Source: Corynebacterium sp. CNCTC7651 (GTDB lineage Bacteria; Actinomycetota; Actinomycetes; Mycobacteriales; Mycobacteriaceae). Taken from it: 64,000 bases of DNA. Numbering within the stretch: position 1 is the stretch's first letter; each line of letters begins with the position of its first letter. Below the pieces are notes generated by a model. That model was not told the DNA's origin, made no database searches, and saw only the letters and a program-made list of their open reading frames with translations. The stretch covers positions 1,240,001 to 1,304,000 of the forward strand of contig NZ_CP071246.1 of NCBI RefSeq assembly GCF_021496665.1, in the 5' to 3' direction. Shown piece after piece: positions 1 through 9,978 of the stretch. Position numbers and translations under genes: made by a program.

Positions 1-780
1 GTCGATCACCGGGCGCAGCAGGTCGGTTTCGTACACGTTGTCCACGCCCTGGAGGATGCAGGCGACGCGCTCCACGCCCAGGCCGGTATCGATGTTCTTG
101 TTCGGCAGCTCGCCGAGGATCTCGAATCCGCCCTTCTTGTCGCCCGCGCCGCGGATGGACTCCATGAAGACCAGGTTCCAGATCTCCATGTAGCGGTTAT
201 CATCCGCGATGGGGCCGCCTTCCTTGCCGTACTCCGGGCCGCGGTCGTAGTAAATCTCGGAGCACGGGCCGCACGGGCCGGGCACACCCATGGACCAGAA
301 GTTGTCCTCCATACCCATGCGCTGAATGCGCTCCGCCGGCACGCCGACCACGTTCTCCCAGATCGCGGCTGCCTCATCGTCCTCGAGGTACACCGTCACC
401 CACAGGCGCTCCGGGTCAAGGCCAAAGCCGCCGTCTTCCACCGCACCGGTAAGAAGCGACCACGCGTGCTTGATCGCGCCCTCCTTGAAATACTGGCCGA
501 AGGAGAAGTTGCCCGCCATCTGGAAGAACGTGTTGTGGCGGGTGGTAATGCCCACCTCTTCAATATCCAGCGTGCGCACGCACTTCTGGATGCTGGTGGC
601 CGTGCCGTTTGCAAACGGCGGGGTCTGCTGGCCCAGGAAGTACGGCTTGAAGGGCACCATGCCGGCGTTGACAAACAGCAGCGTCGGATCATCCAGGATC
701 AGCGAGGCACTGGGCACCTCGGTGTGCCCGGCCTGGACAAAGTGGTTGGTGAACCGCTCCCGGATCTCATGGGTTTGCAC
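1..780 (-). CDS. alaS: alanyl-tRNA synthetase, 5' part (runs off window start)
   Basis: Charges tRNA-Ala with alanine in the cytosol. The visible 260 residues are the class II catalytic core: an [14 protein letters not shown] start, the motif-2 region with [16 protein letters not shown], and the conserved [19 protein letters not shown] segment, ending near [11 protein letters not shown]. The editing and C-Ala domains lie beyond base 1. I chose GTG at 780 because AAAGGA lies about 10 nt upstream and the MQTHEI start is conserved. It is the last visible gene of the minus-strand series aspS, phosphotransferase, rarA, alaS. Identity is clear; only completeness is unknown. Confidence 0.96.
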   Translation of the reverse strand, partial: MQTHEIRERFTNHFVQAGHTEVPSASLILDDPTLLFVNAGMVPFKPYFLGQQTPPFANGTATSIQKCVRTLDIEEVGITTRHNTFFQMAGNFSFGQYFKEGAIKHAWSLLTGAVEDGGFGLDPERLWVTVYLEDDEAAAIWENVVGVPAERIQRMGMEDNFWSMGVPGPCGPCSEIYYDRGPEYGKEGGPIADDNRYMEIWNLVFMESIRGAGDKKGGFEILGELPNKNIDTGLGVERVACILQGVDNVYETDLLRPVID

Positions 781-859
781 GGTGGTGACATCCTTTCAAT
801 GCTGGTCAATCCCGCACCACTTTACCCGCGCAATGCCGCAGCCTTTGCCGCCCCCGCCG

Positions 860-2270
860 CTAGCGCCCGCGCACCATCCTGCGCAGTCTGCCAAGGTACT
901 CGCTGATGCGTTTCTCGGCCCCGTGGTCTGTGGGTTCGTAGTACACGCGATCCTCCAAACCGTCGGGAATGTACTGCTGCTCCACCACGCCCCGCGGGTC
1001 ATCGTGCGGGTACAGGTACCCCACCGCGTGGCCCAGCGCCTTTGCACCCTGGTAGTGGCCATCGCGCAGGTGGGCGGGCACAGGACCAACGTTGCCCGCC
1101 CGCACATCCTCCTGGGCTGCCGCAATCGCTTGGTACACCGCCGCGGATTTCGGCGCGGTGGCAAGGTGAATCGTGGCTTGCGCCAGCGCGAGTCGCCCCT
1201 CCGGCATGCCGATGAACTGCACAGCCTGCGCCGCCGCAGTAGCAGTCTGCAGCGCTGTCGGGTCCGCCATGCCGATGTCTTCGGAGGCGTGGATCACCAA
1301 CCGGCGCGCGATGAAGCGCGGGTCCTCCCCCGCCTCAATCATGCGGGCCAGGTAATGCAGCGCCGCATCTACATCGGAACCGCGGATGGATTTAATGAAC
1401 GCGCTGGTCACGTCATAGTGCTGGTCCCCATCACGGTCGTAGCGCACCACCGCGCGGTTCACGTTGTCCCGCACCACATCCACGGTCACCGTGCCGCCCT
1501 CCGGCACGGCTTCCGCCGCCGCCTCAAGGTACGTCAAGGCCCGGCGGGCATCCCCGCCGGCGAGGAGGACAAGCTGGTCCCGTGCATCGTCGTCAAGCAC
1601 AATGCCCCCGCCCAGGCCGCGCTCGTCCGAAACGGCGCGGCTAAGCACGCCGCGGATGTCGTCGTCGCTCAAGGGCTCGAGCTTGAGCAGCAAGGAGCGG
1701 GACAAAAGTGGCGCGACGACGGAGAAGCTCGGGTTTTCGGTGGTCGCGGCGACAAGGAGCACGGTGCGGTTTTCCACCGCGGCCAAGAGCGCGTCCTGCT
1801 GCGTTTTGGAGAAACGGTGGACCTCATCGATGAACAGCACCGTCTTCTCGCCGCGCACAAGATCGTGCCGGGCAGTGTCGATCACTTGGCGCACCTCTTT
1901 CACCCCGGAAGTCAGCGCCGAAAGACCCACAAAGCTCTGCCCCATCGTCTGCGCGATGAGAGAGGCGATCGTCGTCTTGCCCGTGCCCGGCGGGCCGTAC
2001 AAGATCACCGACGCCGCGCCGGAGCCCTCCACCAGCCGACGCAGCGGTTTACCCCTCCACCAGCCGACGCAGCGGTTTACCTTCGGAAAGAAGATGGCGC
2101 TGGCCCGCGATCTCGTCCAGACTGCGGGGACGCATCCTCGCCGCCAACGGGGCATCGCTCCCCGCTTCGAAAAAGCTGGCACCGCGCGCGCCGGGCATGT
2201 TGCTTGCCGACGTCCGCTTCTCCCCAGCGTCCTCATCAAACACGCCCCCAAAGAGACCAGCCTGCGTCAT
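860..2270 (-). pseudogene. rarA: RarA/MgsA-type replication-associated AAA ATPase, frameshifted by a 28-bp tandem duplication
   Basis: RarA acts at stalled forks and in recombination. The Walker A motif (GPPGTGKTT), Walker B with DEVHRF, and the C-terminal MgsA/RarA fold ([16 protein letters not shown]) are visible. The true start is ATG 2270, overlapping the upstream phosphotransferase stop as ATGA. The first frame reads to [10 protein letters not shown] and then stops, because a 28-bp unit (2025-2052) is repeated at 2053-2080. Downstream, the second frame resumes with [10 protein letters not shown] and continues normally to TAG at 860. Removing one copy restores one open frame, so this is a very recent mutation or an assembly error, not a decayed gene. 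Confidence 0.9.
2025..2080. repeat. 28-bp perfect tandem duplication inside rarA
   Basis: Two perfect adjacent copies (2025-2052 and 2053-2080) beginning CCCTCCACCAGCC and ending GGTTTAC. The unit is not a multiple of three and creates a TAA stop in the rarA frame. The copies show no divergence. Confidence 0.95.
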
Positions 2271-3474
2271 CGCAACCTGGTAGCCACGCGGTCAGCGAAG
2301 TCTGCGATCACCAGGTACGCCGGGTCGCGCCCAGTGCCCGCGTAGCTGGCCAGGGCCCTAAACGTCTCGTGCAAGTCCTCCCGCACCATGCGTTCCGCGG
2401 CGGTGAACGGACCTTGGTTGCCCGGACGGAGGACGTCGCCTGTGGCGGGCGCGTCGACCTCCTCGATGTCCTCTTCGAAGTCTATGCCGGCGCGTTCAAA
2501 CTCCGCGGCCAGTTCCTCGTCGCCAGCCACAACCTCAGCTAGTGCGACAGGGTTGAGCACGGAGAGGCTGGAGAGCGCCCAGCCGATCAGCGAGCCCGTG
2601 ATGCGCGCCTGCAGGGTGTCTTCGTGCTTCAGCAGCGGCCAGGTGTCCGCGACCTCTGCCAGCCAGGCATCGATGAAGGCGTGCACGGCGTCCTCGTTGA
2701 AATGCTGCGGGGAAATGTAGAGCGGGAACCCGGCGACTACGAAGGCGACGTCAAACGTGGCGTCGCGGAAGCCTGCCCACTCGTAGTCCAAGAACTGGGT
2801 GCCGCGGTCGGTGTACGCGTGAACGCGCGCACTCCTCCGCGCAGCAGCCGGTTCTGGATGTTGGCTGCGGTGAGGCTGACTTCGGTGGGAACCTCGATAC
2901 CGCTCTGCTCCACCATGGCCAGGCCCAATCGAATGCGGTGGGCAAGCAGGCGATCGCGCAGCGCCTGGATGCGCTCCGCTCCCGTGCGGGATCGTGTCAG
3001 GCGCGTGAACAGGACGTTGAACTGCTCCTCTTTCCCCGCCGTCCCAGCATGCATCCGGCCCAAGGCCGTGCCCAGGTTGCGCAGGATCTGCACCAGCTGC
3101 GCCTCGTTCGCCTCCTCCAGCATCGCGGCCAGCGTATCGCCGTCGCCGGAGTCGGAGATGATGAGCATCCGCTTGGCGGTGTCGTACCCCAGCAGCACCG
3201 GGCCGGGGCGCACCTCGCTGCTCAGCGAGGTGGTGAATTGGTATGCGACAACCTCGCGCAGAAACGCGGCATCATCCAACGCGTATCCCGTTTCCGGGGC
3301 GTGCTTGATCACCACAGAACGGTGCTGCAGAAACGGGTTGTGGGCCACGCGCGCGCGAAACACGCCGGCTTGGCCGCTGCCGCTGAGGCGGGTGACATCG
3401 CTCAGGCGTTGGATCCCTCCGTAACGCTTGGTCAGAATCTCTTCCGCTGCTGCGATGACGGCATCCTGCTCCAT
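2267..3474 (-). pseudogene. APH/choline-kinase-like phosphotransferase, single-base frameshift
   Basis: Kinase-fold protein of about 402 residues. The N-lobe shows a VVIKHAPETGY lysine segment followed by LREVVAYQF. The C-lobe shows FLDYEWAGFRDATFDVAFVVAGF, a DYE-type metal-binding region. The reading frame breaks at about 2826-2840, where LLRGG should continue as SARVHAYTDRGTQFLDYEW; the total length is one base short of a multiple of three. A canonical HGDxxxxN catalytic loop is not obvious, as in some actinobacterial family members, so the substrate is unknown. Start ATG 3474; the stop overlaps the rarA start by ATGA. It sits between aspS and rarA, which suggests a housekeeping operon. Confidence 0.75.
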
Positions 3475-3523
3475 CGTCTCACTCCCTTAAGCAGGCGGCG
3501 GGGTTGGGCGGTTGCCCGCCCCC

Positions 3524-3591
3524 GCTACATGGTCTCCCGTGCTACTTGGTCGACCCGGCTACTTGGTGGTCCCGGCTACTTGGTGGTCCCG
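3524..3591. repeat. four 17-bp tandem units over the aspS 3' end
   Basis: Units start at 3524 (degenerate), 3541, 3558 and 3575; consensus GCTACTTGGTGGTCCCG. Read on the minus strand each unit carries a TAG, so the aspS stop (3576-3578) is followed by copies of its own last codons and stop. Confidence 0.85.
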
Positions 3592-5444
3592 GCGCCCGCG
3601 GCTTCGGCCTCGTTGTCCTGGGCCTGGTTCTCCAGGGTCACCTCGTTGTGGCGCTTGCCCTCCGCATCCTGCTTCTTCGGCTTGAAGTCCACGCCGGTCT
3701 CCGCGCGCTGTGCGGCCGGGATCGGCGCCGGAGCGTCCGTCAGCGGGTCAACGCCGCCGCCGGACTTCGGGAATGCGATGACGTCGCGGATGGAGTCGAA
3801 GCCGCCGAGCAGGGATACGATGCGGTCCCAGCCGAACGCGATGCCACCGTGCGGCGGTGCGCCGAACGCGAAGGCGTCGAGCAGGAAGCCGAACTTCTCC
3901 TGCGCCTCCTCCTCGGTGATGCCCATGACCTCAAACACGCGCTCCTGCACCGCGCGCTGGTGGATACGGATGGAGCCGCCGCCGATCTCGTTGCCGTTGC
4001 ACACGATGTCGTATGCATAAGCCAGCGCCTCGCCCGGCTCAGAGTCGAAGGTGTCCATGTACTCCGGCTTCGGAGAGGTGAACGCGTGGTGCACGGCGGT
4101 CCACTTGGAGTGGCCCAGCGCAACATCGCCGGAGGCGGTGGCATCTGCAGCCGGCTCGAACAGCGGGGCATCCACAACCCAGGTGAAGGCCCAGTCGCCC
4201 TCCTCGATCAGGTCGAGCTTGCGGGCGATCTCGCCGCGGGCCGCACCCAGCAGCGCACGGGATGCCTTGGTGTCACCGGCGGCGAAGAAGATAGCGTCGC
4301 CCGGCTTGGCGCCGACGTGCTCCGCAATGCCGGCCTTCTCCTCGTCGGTGATGTTCTTGGCCACCGGGCCGGTCAGCTCGCCGTCCTCCTGCACCAGGAT
4401 GTATGCAAGGCCCTTCGCACCGCGCTGCTTCGCCCACTCCTGCCAGGCATCAAGCTGGCGACGGGGCTGGGAGGCGCCGCCTTCCATGACCACGGCACCC
4501 ACGTACTCCGCCTGGAACACGCGGAACGGGGTATCCTTGAAGAACTCAGTGCACTCCACCAGCGGGATGTCAAAGCGCAGGTCCGGCTTGTCCGAACCGT
4601 ACTTTTCCATCGCTTCCTTGTAGGTCATGCGCGCAATCGGCGTCTGGATGTTGTACCCGATGAGCTTCCACAGCTCCACGAGGATCTCCTCGGCCAGGGC
4701 GATGATGTCGTCCTGGTCCACGAAGGATGCCTCAACGTCCAGCTGGGTGAACTCCGGCTGGCGGTCCGCACGGAAGTCCTCGTCGCGGTAGCAGCGCGCG
4801 ATCTGGTAGTAGCGCTCCATGCCAGCGACCATCAGCAGCTGCTTGAACAGCTGCGGGGACTGCGGCAGGGCGTACCAGGAACCCGGTTTCAGACGCGCCG
4901 GCACCAGGAAGTCGCGCGCGCCCTCCGGGGTGGAACGGGTGAGCGTCGGTGTCTCAATCTCCACGAAGTCGTGGTTATCCAGCACGCGACGGGCAGCGCG
5001 GTTCGCGGCGGAACGCAGGCGCAGCGCCTCTGCCTGGCGGTCGCGGCGCAGGTCCAGATAGCGGTACTTCAGGCGGGTTTCCTCGCCCACCTCGTTAGAA
5101 GACGCATCCTCGATCTGGAACGGCAGCGCAGCGGACTTGTTCAGCACGGTGAGCTCGGTTGCGTTGACCTCAATCTCGCCGGACGCCAAGTTCGGGTTCG
5201 CGGAACCCTCCGGGCGCGGCTCCACAACACCGGTGACCTGGATGACAAACTCGCTGCGCAGGTCGTGCGCCGCCTCAGCCACGTCAGACTCGCGGAACAC
5301 CACCTGGGCCAGGCCCGAGCGGTCGCGCAGGTCAATGAAGATCACGCCGCCGTGGTCGCGCCGGCGTGCCACCCAGCCGGTGAGGGTGACAGCCTGGCCG
5401 TCGAGTTCTTTGTTGAGGTTCCCCGCAAGGTGAGTGCGCAGCAC
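3576..5444 (-). CDS. aspS: aspartyl-tRNA synthetase
   Basis: Class II synthetase attaching Asp to tRNA-Asp (bacterial type; the tRNA-Asn specificity cannot be read here). 622 residues: N-terminal OB fold ([23 protein letters not shown]), motif 2 ([20 protein letters not shown]), a GAD insertion in the middle, and motif 3 ([15 protein letters not shown]). A hydrophilic tail of about 40 residues follows ([21 protein letters not shown]), typical of corynebacterial versions. Start GTG 5444 has GAGGA 7-8 nt upstream. The tail end is built from a 17-bp tandem repeat. First gene of the minus-strand run toward alaS. Confidence 0.97.
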   Translation of the reverse strand: MLRTHLAGNLNKELDGQAVTLTGWVARRRDHGGVIFIDLRDRSGLAQVVFRESDVAEAAHDLRSEFVIQVTGVVEPRPEGSANPNLASGEIEVNATELTVLNKSAALPFQIEDASSNEVGEETRLKYRYLDLRRDRQAEALRLRSAANRAARRVLDNHDFVEIETPTLTRSTPEGARDFLVPARLKPGSWYALPQSPQLFKQLLMVAGMERYYQIARCYRDEDFRADRQPEFTQLDVEASFVDQDDIIALAEEILVELWKLIGYNIQTPIARMTYKEAMEKYGSDKPDLRFDIPLVECTEFFKDTPFRVFQAEYVGAVVMEGGASQPRRQLDAWQEWAKQRGAKGLAYILVQEDGELTGPVAKNITDEEKAGIAEHVGAKPGDAIFFAAGDTKASRALLGAARGEIARKLDLIEEGDWAFTWVVDAPLFEPAADATASGDVALGHSKWTAVHHAFTSPKPEYMDTFDSEPGEALAYAYDIVCNGNEIGGGSIRIHQRAVQERVFEVMGITEEEAQEKFGFLLDAFAFGAPPHGGIAFGWDRIVSLLGGFDSIRDVIAFPKSGGGVDPLTDAPAPIPAAQRAETGVDFKPKKQDAEGKRHNEVTLENQAQDNEAEAAGAGTTK

Positions 5445-5609
5445 GGTTTCTTCCTCGTCCTTCCAGTTGAGGGCTAAGTAACGCCGAAGATTCTACCGCT
5501 TGGCCCCAGCGCCTGCCCACAGGCCTTGGTAGGGGGCTTTTGCTTGACGACGTTCCATAGCACCGCGCCCCGAACACACAGCGTGGAGATGTTTGGCAAA
5601 ATGCGTGGC

Positions 5610-6521
5610 ATGACATTCAAGGGTAATTACGGCCAGGGCGCAGGCCGACGCGCCCAAAGCAGCGCTGGGTCCGGCCGTGCCCCGGCCCGCATGGGTCCAG
5701 GTGCGCTCGCGCTTCCGATGATGCTGGGCGGCGGCGGCATCGGCACGGTGCTGCTGGTGCTGCTGCTCCTCTTTCTCTTCGGCGGCTTCGGCGGCGGAGG
5801 CGGCCAGCAGCCCGCGGGCCAGAACCAGTCGCAGGGCGGCTACAGCCTGGATCACTGCGATGCCCCGAACGCGGCCAACGAGTACGACGACTGCCGTGCA
5901 GAAGCCACGGTCCGATCCGTGGATGAGGTCTGGTCCCACGTGCTGCCGGAGCAGGCTGGGCTGCAATACCGCCAGGCGGGCATGCACATTTTCAAGGGCG
6001 ATGTGACTACCGGCTGCGGCTACGCCACCTCCGATACCGGCCCGTTCTACTGCCCGCGCGATGAGACGGCATACCTTGATGTCTCCTTCTTCAACCAGCT
6101 GCGACAGCTCGGCGGTAACGCCGGCCCGCTGGCGCAGGAGTACGCCACCGCGCACGAGATGGGCCACCACATCCAGCACATCGAAGGCACGCTGGGATTG
6201 AGCGACTACAAGAACCCGGGCGAGGACTCCGCCGCTGTGGCACTTGAGCTGCAGGCGGACTGCTACGCCGGCATCTGGGCGCACTACGCGGAGCAGCAGC
6301 AGATCCTGGAGCCGATCTCGGATCAGCAGCTCAGGGAGGCCATCCAGACGGCCCGGGCGATCGGCGACGACAACATTCAGCGCCGCTCCGGCGGCGAGGT
6401 TGACCCGGATGCGTGGACCCACGGTTCCTCCGAGCAGCGCGGCGAGGCGTTCATGTCCGGTTACCAGACCGGCAAGATGGCTGCCTGCGACACCCTCAAC
6501 CGCGGCGTGTACCAGCAGTAG
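5610..6521 (+). CDS. membrane-anchored neutral zinc metallopeptidase (YpfJ/KPN_02809 family)
   Basis: About 303 residues. A basic Gly-rich N-terminus leads into one transmembrane segment (IGTVLLVLLLLFLFGGF, residues about 45-65), then an extracytoplasmic catalytic domain. The zinc motif HExxH is clear as TAHEMGHHIQHIEG, with LELQADCYAGIWAHY downstream supplying the third ligand region. Substrate unknown. Start taken as ATG 5610 (MTFKGN); in-frame ATGs at 5601 and 5589 are possible and no strong ribosome site settles it. The stop TAG shares its last base with the GTG start of the next gene. Matches the position of Rv2575c near aspS in M. tuberculosis. Confidence 0.85.
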   Translation: MTFKGNYGQGAGRRAQSSAGSGRAPARMGPGALALPMMLGGGGIGTVLLVLLLLFLFGGFGGGGGQQPAGQNQSQGGYSLDHCDAPNAANEYDDCRAEATVRSVDEVWSHVLPEQAGLQYRQAGMHIFKGDVTTGCGYATSDTGPFYCPRDETAYLDVSFFNQLRQLGGNAGPLAQEYATAHEMGHHIQHIEGTLGLSDYKNPGEDSAAVALELQADCYAGIWAHYAEQQQILEPISDQQLREAIQTARAIGDDNIQRRSGGEVDPDAWTHGSSEQRGEAFMSGYQTGKMAACDTLNRGVYQQ

Positions 6522-7258
6522 TGGCAGCCGAAGAACCCACCCGCGCCGTCGCGTTCCTTGCCGCCTTCAATGAGATTGAGGCGTTTCTGCGGGACGCGCT
6601 GGGCGCCAAGAAGACGGACTCCTTCAAATGGATGTGCACGCAGGGCGCAAAGCGAGGCGTGCTCACCCGCGACCAGGCGGATGATCTGAAGGAGTTCGCC
6701 GAGCTGCGCAACGCCATCAGCCACGGCGAGTATCGCGATTTCCGGCCGATCGCGGAGCCGCTGCAGGAGACGGTGGACGAGATTCGCCGGATCCGCGATT
6801 CTCTGGTGGAGCCCACTCTGGCGGTCCACGTGGTTGGGCAAGGCCAGCAAGTGGTCACCTTTGCGCCGGATGATGACATTCTCGAGCCCCTGCACGCGAT
6901 CCGCGAGACCGGGCACACCCAGTTCCCCATCTACGAGGGCGGCACCTGCGTCGGCCTGCTCACCACCAACGCCATCGCGCGGTGGGTGTCGGCCGAGTTG
7001 GAGCGGGGCAATCCTATCGACGCCGAGGGCGAGGTCACTACCGTCGCCGAGGCGCTGAAGCTCTCCGGGCAGCACGACACGGCCGCGTTCCTCCCCCGTA
7101 CTGCCACCGCCGCGATGGCCATCGACGCCTTGACTACCCCGCTTGATTCGGGCGCGCTGCCCCGCATCGTGATCATCACGGAGCATGGCCAGCCCACGCA
7201 GCGGCCCATTGCCATCGTCGGGGCCACAGACATCCCCGCTCTCGCAGACGAGGTGTAG
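6521..7258 (+). CDS. HEPN-like domain plus CBS-domain protein
   Basis: 245 residues, not assigned a known function. Residues about 1-90 are all-helical and carry AELRNAISHGEYRDF, an RNxxxH (R-x4-H) motif like that of HEPN ribonuclease/toxin domains. Residues about 95-240 resemble a CBS pair (DDDILEPLHAIRETGHTQFPIYEGGTCVGLLTTNAIARWV, then IAIVGATDIPAL), which usually senses adenine nucleotides. Start GTG 6521 overlaps the preceding TAG by one base, indicating translational coupling to the metallopeptidase. HEPN assignment is by motif only; a structural non-catalytic helical domain is the alternative. Confidence 0.65.
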   Translation: MAAEEPTRAVAFLAAFNEIEAFLRDALGAKKTDSFKWMCTQGAKRGVLTRDQADDLKEFAELRNAISHGEYRDFRPIAEPLQETVDEIRRIRDSLVEPTLAVHVVGQGQQVVTFAPDDDILEPLHAIRETGHTQFPIYEGGTCVGLLTTNAIARWVSAELERGNPIDAEGEVTTVAEALKLSGQHDTAAFLPRTATAAMAIDALTTPLDSGALPRIVIITEHGQPTQRPIAIVGATDIPALADEV

Positions 7259-7268
7259 AACACGCGGG

Positions 7269-7274
7269 TACACT
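7269..7274 (+). promoter_or_regulatory. -10 element of sdaA, leaderless start
   Basis: TACACT lies 6 nt before the ATG at 7281 and there is no Shine-Dalgarno sequence, so transcription probably begins at the start codon. Confidence 0.55.
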
Positions 7275-7280
7275 GCGCCC

Positions 7281-8675
7281 ATGCCTCAAAGCACGGTGAG
7301 CGTCGTGGACCTGTTCAGCATTGGCATCGGCCCGTCATCATCCCACACGGTGGGTCCGATGCGGGCGGCGAATGCTTTCGTCGAAAAGCTGGGGAAGCTC
7401 CCTGCGACAGTGCGGGTGGAGCTGCGCGGATCGCTGGCCGCGACCGGTATCGGGCACGGCACCGACCGCGCGGTGCTGCTTGGATTGGTGGGCTACACGC
7501 CGACGAACACCAGCGCGGACGTGGCGCCGAAGCCTGGGGATCCAATTCCGGCGGTCGGAACGATCGACGGGCCGGACGGGTCGGTGCACTATGAGCTGGT
7601 TTTTGATCCCATGCCGGTGGAGCAGCACCCGAACTGCTTACTTTTTGATGCGTGGGACGCCGATGGCAACCTGCTGGCTGCGCAGGAAGAGTACTACTCC
7701 GTCGGCGGCGGCTTCATCCTTGACCGCGAAGGCATGGCGGAGCACCACAATGAAACGGGCGTGGCTACTGCCGCGCACGCGGACGCTGTCCCCTACCCGT
7801 TCAGCAACGGTCAGCAGCTCATTGCGCAGTGCGAGCGCCACGGGTTGACCATCGCCGAGCTGATGCTGGCGAACGAGGAAGCTATTCACGGCCGGGAAAC
7901 GCTGAATGCGCACCTGGATGCGGTGTGGGACGTGATGCAGGAGTGCGTGGCGCACGGGCTGAAGACGGAAGGTACGCTGCCCGGCGGGCTGAACGTGCGG
8001 CGCCGCGCGAATCGGCTGCACCGCTTGCTCACGGCGGAGTACCAGGCATCCACTGCCCGCGGATTAGATGCGATGGAATGGGTGAACCTGTACGCGCTGG
8101 CTGTGAACGAGGAGAACGCGGCGCACGGGCAGATTGTCACCGCGCCCACCAACGGTGCGGCAGGCATCATCCCCGCGGTGATGCATTACTGCCGGGACTT
8201 TATGGATGATTTTGACACCCAGCGCGCACGCGAGTTTCTGCTCACCGCTGGTGCCATCGGCGCGATAATCAAGACAAACGCTTCCATTTCCGGCGCGGAG
8301 GTGGGATGCCAGGGCGAGGTAGGCTCCGCATCCTCCATGGCCGCCGCGGGCATGTGCGCGATCCTGGGCGGCTCCCCGCAGCAGGTGGAAAACGCCGCCG
8401 AGATCGCGCTGGAGCACAACCTGGGCTTGACCTGCGACCCGGTGGGCGGCCTTGTGCAGGTGCCGTGCATCGAACGCAACGCCATCGGCGGCGTGAAGGC
8501 CATCAACGCTGCGCGCCTGGCCAAGCTTGGCGACGGCACCAACATCGTCACCCTGGACGACGTGGTGGAAACGATGGCTTCCACCGGCCGCGACATGATG
8601 ACCAAGTACAAGGAGACGTCCATGGGCGGGCTGGCAGTGCAGCTTGGCCTGCCCGTGAACATCACGGAGTGCTAG
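7281..8675 (+). CDS. sdaA: L-serine ammonia-lyase (iron-sulfur dependent)
   Basis: Single-chain bacterial L-serine dehydratase that deaminates serine to pyruvate. 464 residues with fused beta and alpha parts: N-terminal VSVVDLFSIGIGPSSSHTVGPMRAAN, and C-terminal cysteines expected to hold the 4Fe-4S cluster, visible in HYCRDF, GAEVGCQGEVGSASSMAAAG and LTCDPVGGLVQVPCIERN. ATG 7281 is preceded by TACACT and no ribosome site. It converges on hisS with only a 2-bp gap between the two stop codons and no separate terminator. Confidence 0.96.
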   Translation: MPQSTVSVVDLFSIGIGPSSSHTVGPMRAANAFVEKLGKLPATVRVELRGSLAATGIGHGTDRAVLLGLVGYTPTNTSADVAPKPGDPIPAVGTIDGPDGSVHYELVFDPMPVEQHPNCLLFDAWDADGNLLAAQEEYYSVGGGFILDREGMAEHHNETGVATAAHADAVPYPFSNGQQLIAQCERHGLTIAELMLANEEAIHGRETLNAHLDAVWDVMQECVAHGLKTEGTLPGGLNVRRRANRLHRLLTAEYQASTARGLDAMEWVNLYALAVNEENAAHGQIVTAPTNGAAGIIPAVMHYCRDFMDDFDTQRAREFLLTAGAIGAIIKTNASISGAEVGCQGEVGSASSMAAAGMCAILGGSPQQVENAAEIALEHNLGLTCDPVGGLVQVPCIERNAIGGVKAINAARLAKLGDGTNIVTLDDVVETMASTGRDMMTKYKETSMGGLAVQLGLPVNITEC

Positions 8676-8677
8676 CG

Positions 8678-9964
8678 CTACTCGGCCGGAAGAAAGATCG
8701 CGTCGATCACTGCGCCCGGATCGAGCGGCACGGTCTGCTGCTCCTGGGTTTTCAGGTTCTTCACGGTCACCTCGCCGGCCTCTAGCTCGCGATCGCCGAG
8801 CACAAGCGCGGTGTGTGCGCCTGCGCGGTCCGCGCCCTTCATCGCGCCCTTGAGGCCGCGGCCGCCGTACGCCATGTCTGCGGCGATGCCGTTGGCGCGG
8901 AGATCGTCGATAAGCAACGCCATGCGCTGCTGCGCAGCGTCGCCGATGGCGACACCGAAAACGTCCACGCGGGCATCAACCCCGTCCAGCACTACGCCCT
9001 CCGCTTCGAGGGCGAGCACGGTGCGGTCCACGCCGAGGCCGAAACCGATGCCGGAGAGATCCTGGCCGCCGATCTGCGCCATGAGCCCGTCGTAGCGCCC
9101 GCCACCGCCGATGCCGGACTGCGCGCCGAGGCCGTCGTGCACGAACTCGAACGTGGTCTTGGTGTAGTAATCCAGGCCGCGGACCATGCGCGCGTTGATC
9201 ACGTACGCCACGCCCAGGGCATCGAGAGTGGACGTCACGGTGTCGAAGTGGGCGCGGCAGCCCTCGCAGAGGTGGTCCAGCATCAGCGGCGCGGCCTCGG
9301 TCATTGCGCGGACATCCTCGCGCTTATCGTCCAGAACGCGTAGCGGGTTGATTTCGGCGCGGTGGCGGGTTTCCTCATCCAACGGCAGGTCGAAGAGGAA
9401 CGCCTGCAGCTTTTCGCGGTAGGTAGGACGGCATTCGGCGCAGCCCAAGCTGGTCAGCTCGAGCCGGAAGCCGGTCAACCCCACGGAGCGGTAGCAGCGG
9501 TCCGCCAGCGCGATAATCTCCGCGTCCAGCAGCGGATCATCCACACCGATAGCCTCCACGCCCACCTGCTGCAGCTGGCGGTAGCGGCCGGCCTGCGGGC
9601 GCTCATAGCGGAAGAACGGGCCGTAGTAATTCAGCTTCACCGGCAGGTAGCCGCGGTCCAGGTTGTGCTCAATCACCGCGCGCATCACGCCCGCGGTGCC
9701 CTCCGGCCGCAGCGTGACCGAACGCTCGCCGCGGTCCTCGAAGGTGTACATCTCCTTGCTCACCACATCCGTGGATTCGCCCACGCCGCGGGCGAACAGC
9801 GTGGTGTCCTCGAACACCGGCAGCTCGATGTGCTGGTAGCCCGCGAGGCGGGCCTGCTTTGCAAACTCGTCGCGCACCTTAATAAAGGTTGCGGATGCCG
9901 GCGGGACGTAATCCGGCACACCTTTCGGGGCGGAAAGGGCCTGGAACTTATTCTTCTCGCTCAC
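8678..9964 (-). CDS. hisS: histidyl-tRNA synthetase
   Basis: Class II synthetase of 428 residues. Visible landmarks: [14 protein letters not shown], motif 2 [25 protein letters not shown], the histidine-binding segment [17 protein letters not shown], motif 3 [16 protein letters not shown], and a C-terminal anticodon-binding domain from about residue 330. GTG 9964 is the chosen start: TAAACT lies 8 nt upstream and overlaps the stop region of the next gene, suggesting a leaderless promoter. In-frame starts farther upstream would run into the hydrolase gene and lack conserved residues. Confidence 0.95.
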   Translation of the reverse strand: MSEKNKFQALSAPKGVPDYVPPASATFIKVRDEFAKQARLAGYQHIELPVFEDTTLFARGVGESTDVVSKEMYTFEDRGERSVTLRPEGTAGVMRAVIEHNLDRGYLPVKLNYYGPFFRYERPQAGRYRQLQQVGVEAIGVDDPLLDAEIIALADRCYRSVGLTGFRLELTSLGCAECRPTYREKLQAFLFDLPLDEETRHRAEINPLRVLDDKREDVRAMTEAAPLMLDHLCEGCRAHFDTVTSTLDALGVAYVINARMVRGLDYYTKTTFEFVHDGLGAQSGIGGGGRYDGLMAQIGGQDLSGIGFGLGVDRTVLALEAEGVVLDGVDARVDVFGVAIGDAAQQRMALLIDDLRANGIAADMAYGGRGLKGAMKGADRAGAHTALVLGDRELEAGEVTVKNLKTQEQQTVPLDPGAVIDAIFLPAE

Positions 9965-9972
9965 GTCGGACC

Positions 9973-9978
9973 AGTTTA
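9973..9978 (-). promoter_or_regulatory. -10 element of hisS, leaderless start
   Basis: TAAACT on the minus strand, 8 nt before GTG 9964, overlapping the stop codon (9976-9978) of the upstream hydrolase. No ribosome site is present. Confidence 0.45.

Noticed and set aside
326..2542. Long plus-strand open frame over alaS and rarA
   Set aside because: It lies opposite well-supported minus-strand genes and has no family features.
3504..5477. Long plus-strand open frame opposite aspS
   Set aside because: Shadow of a conserved synthetase in high-GC DNA.
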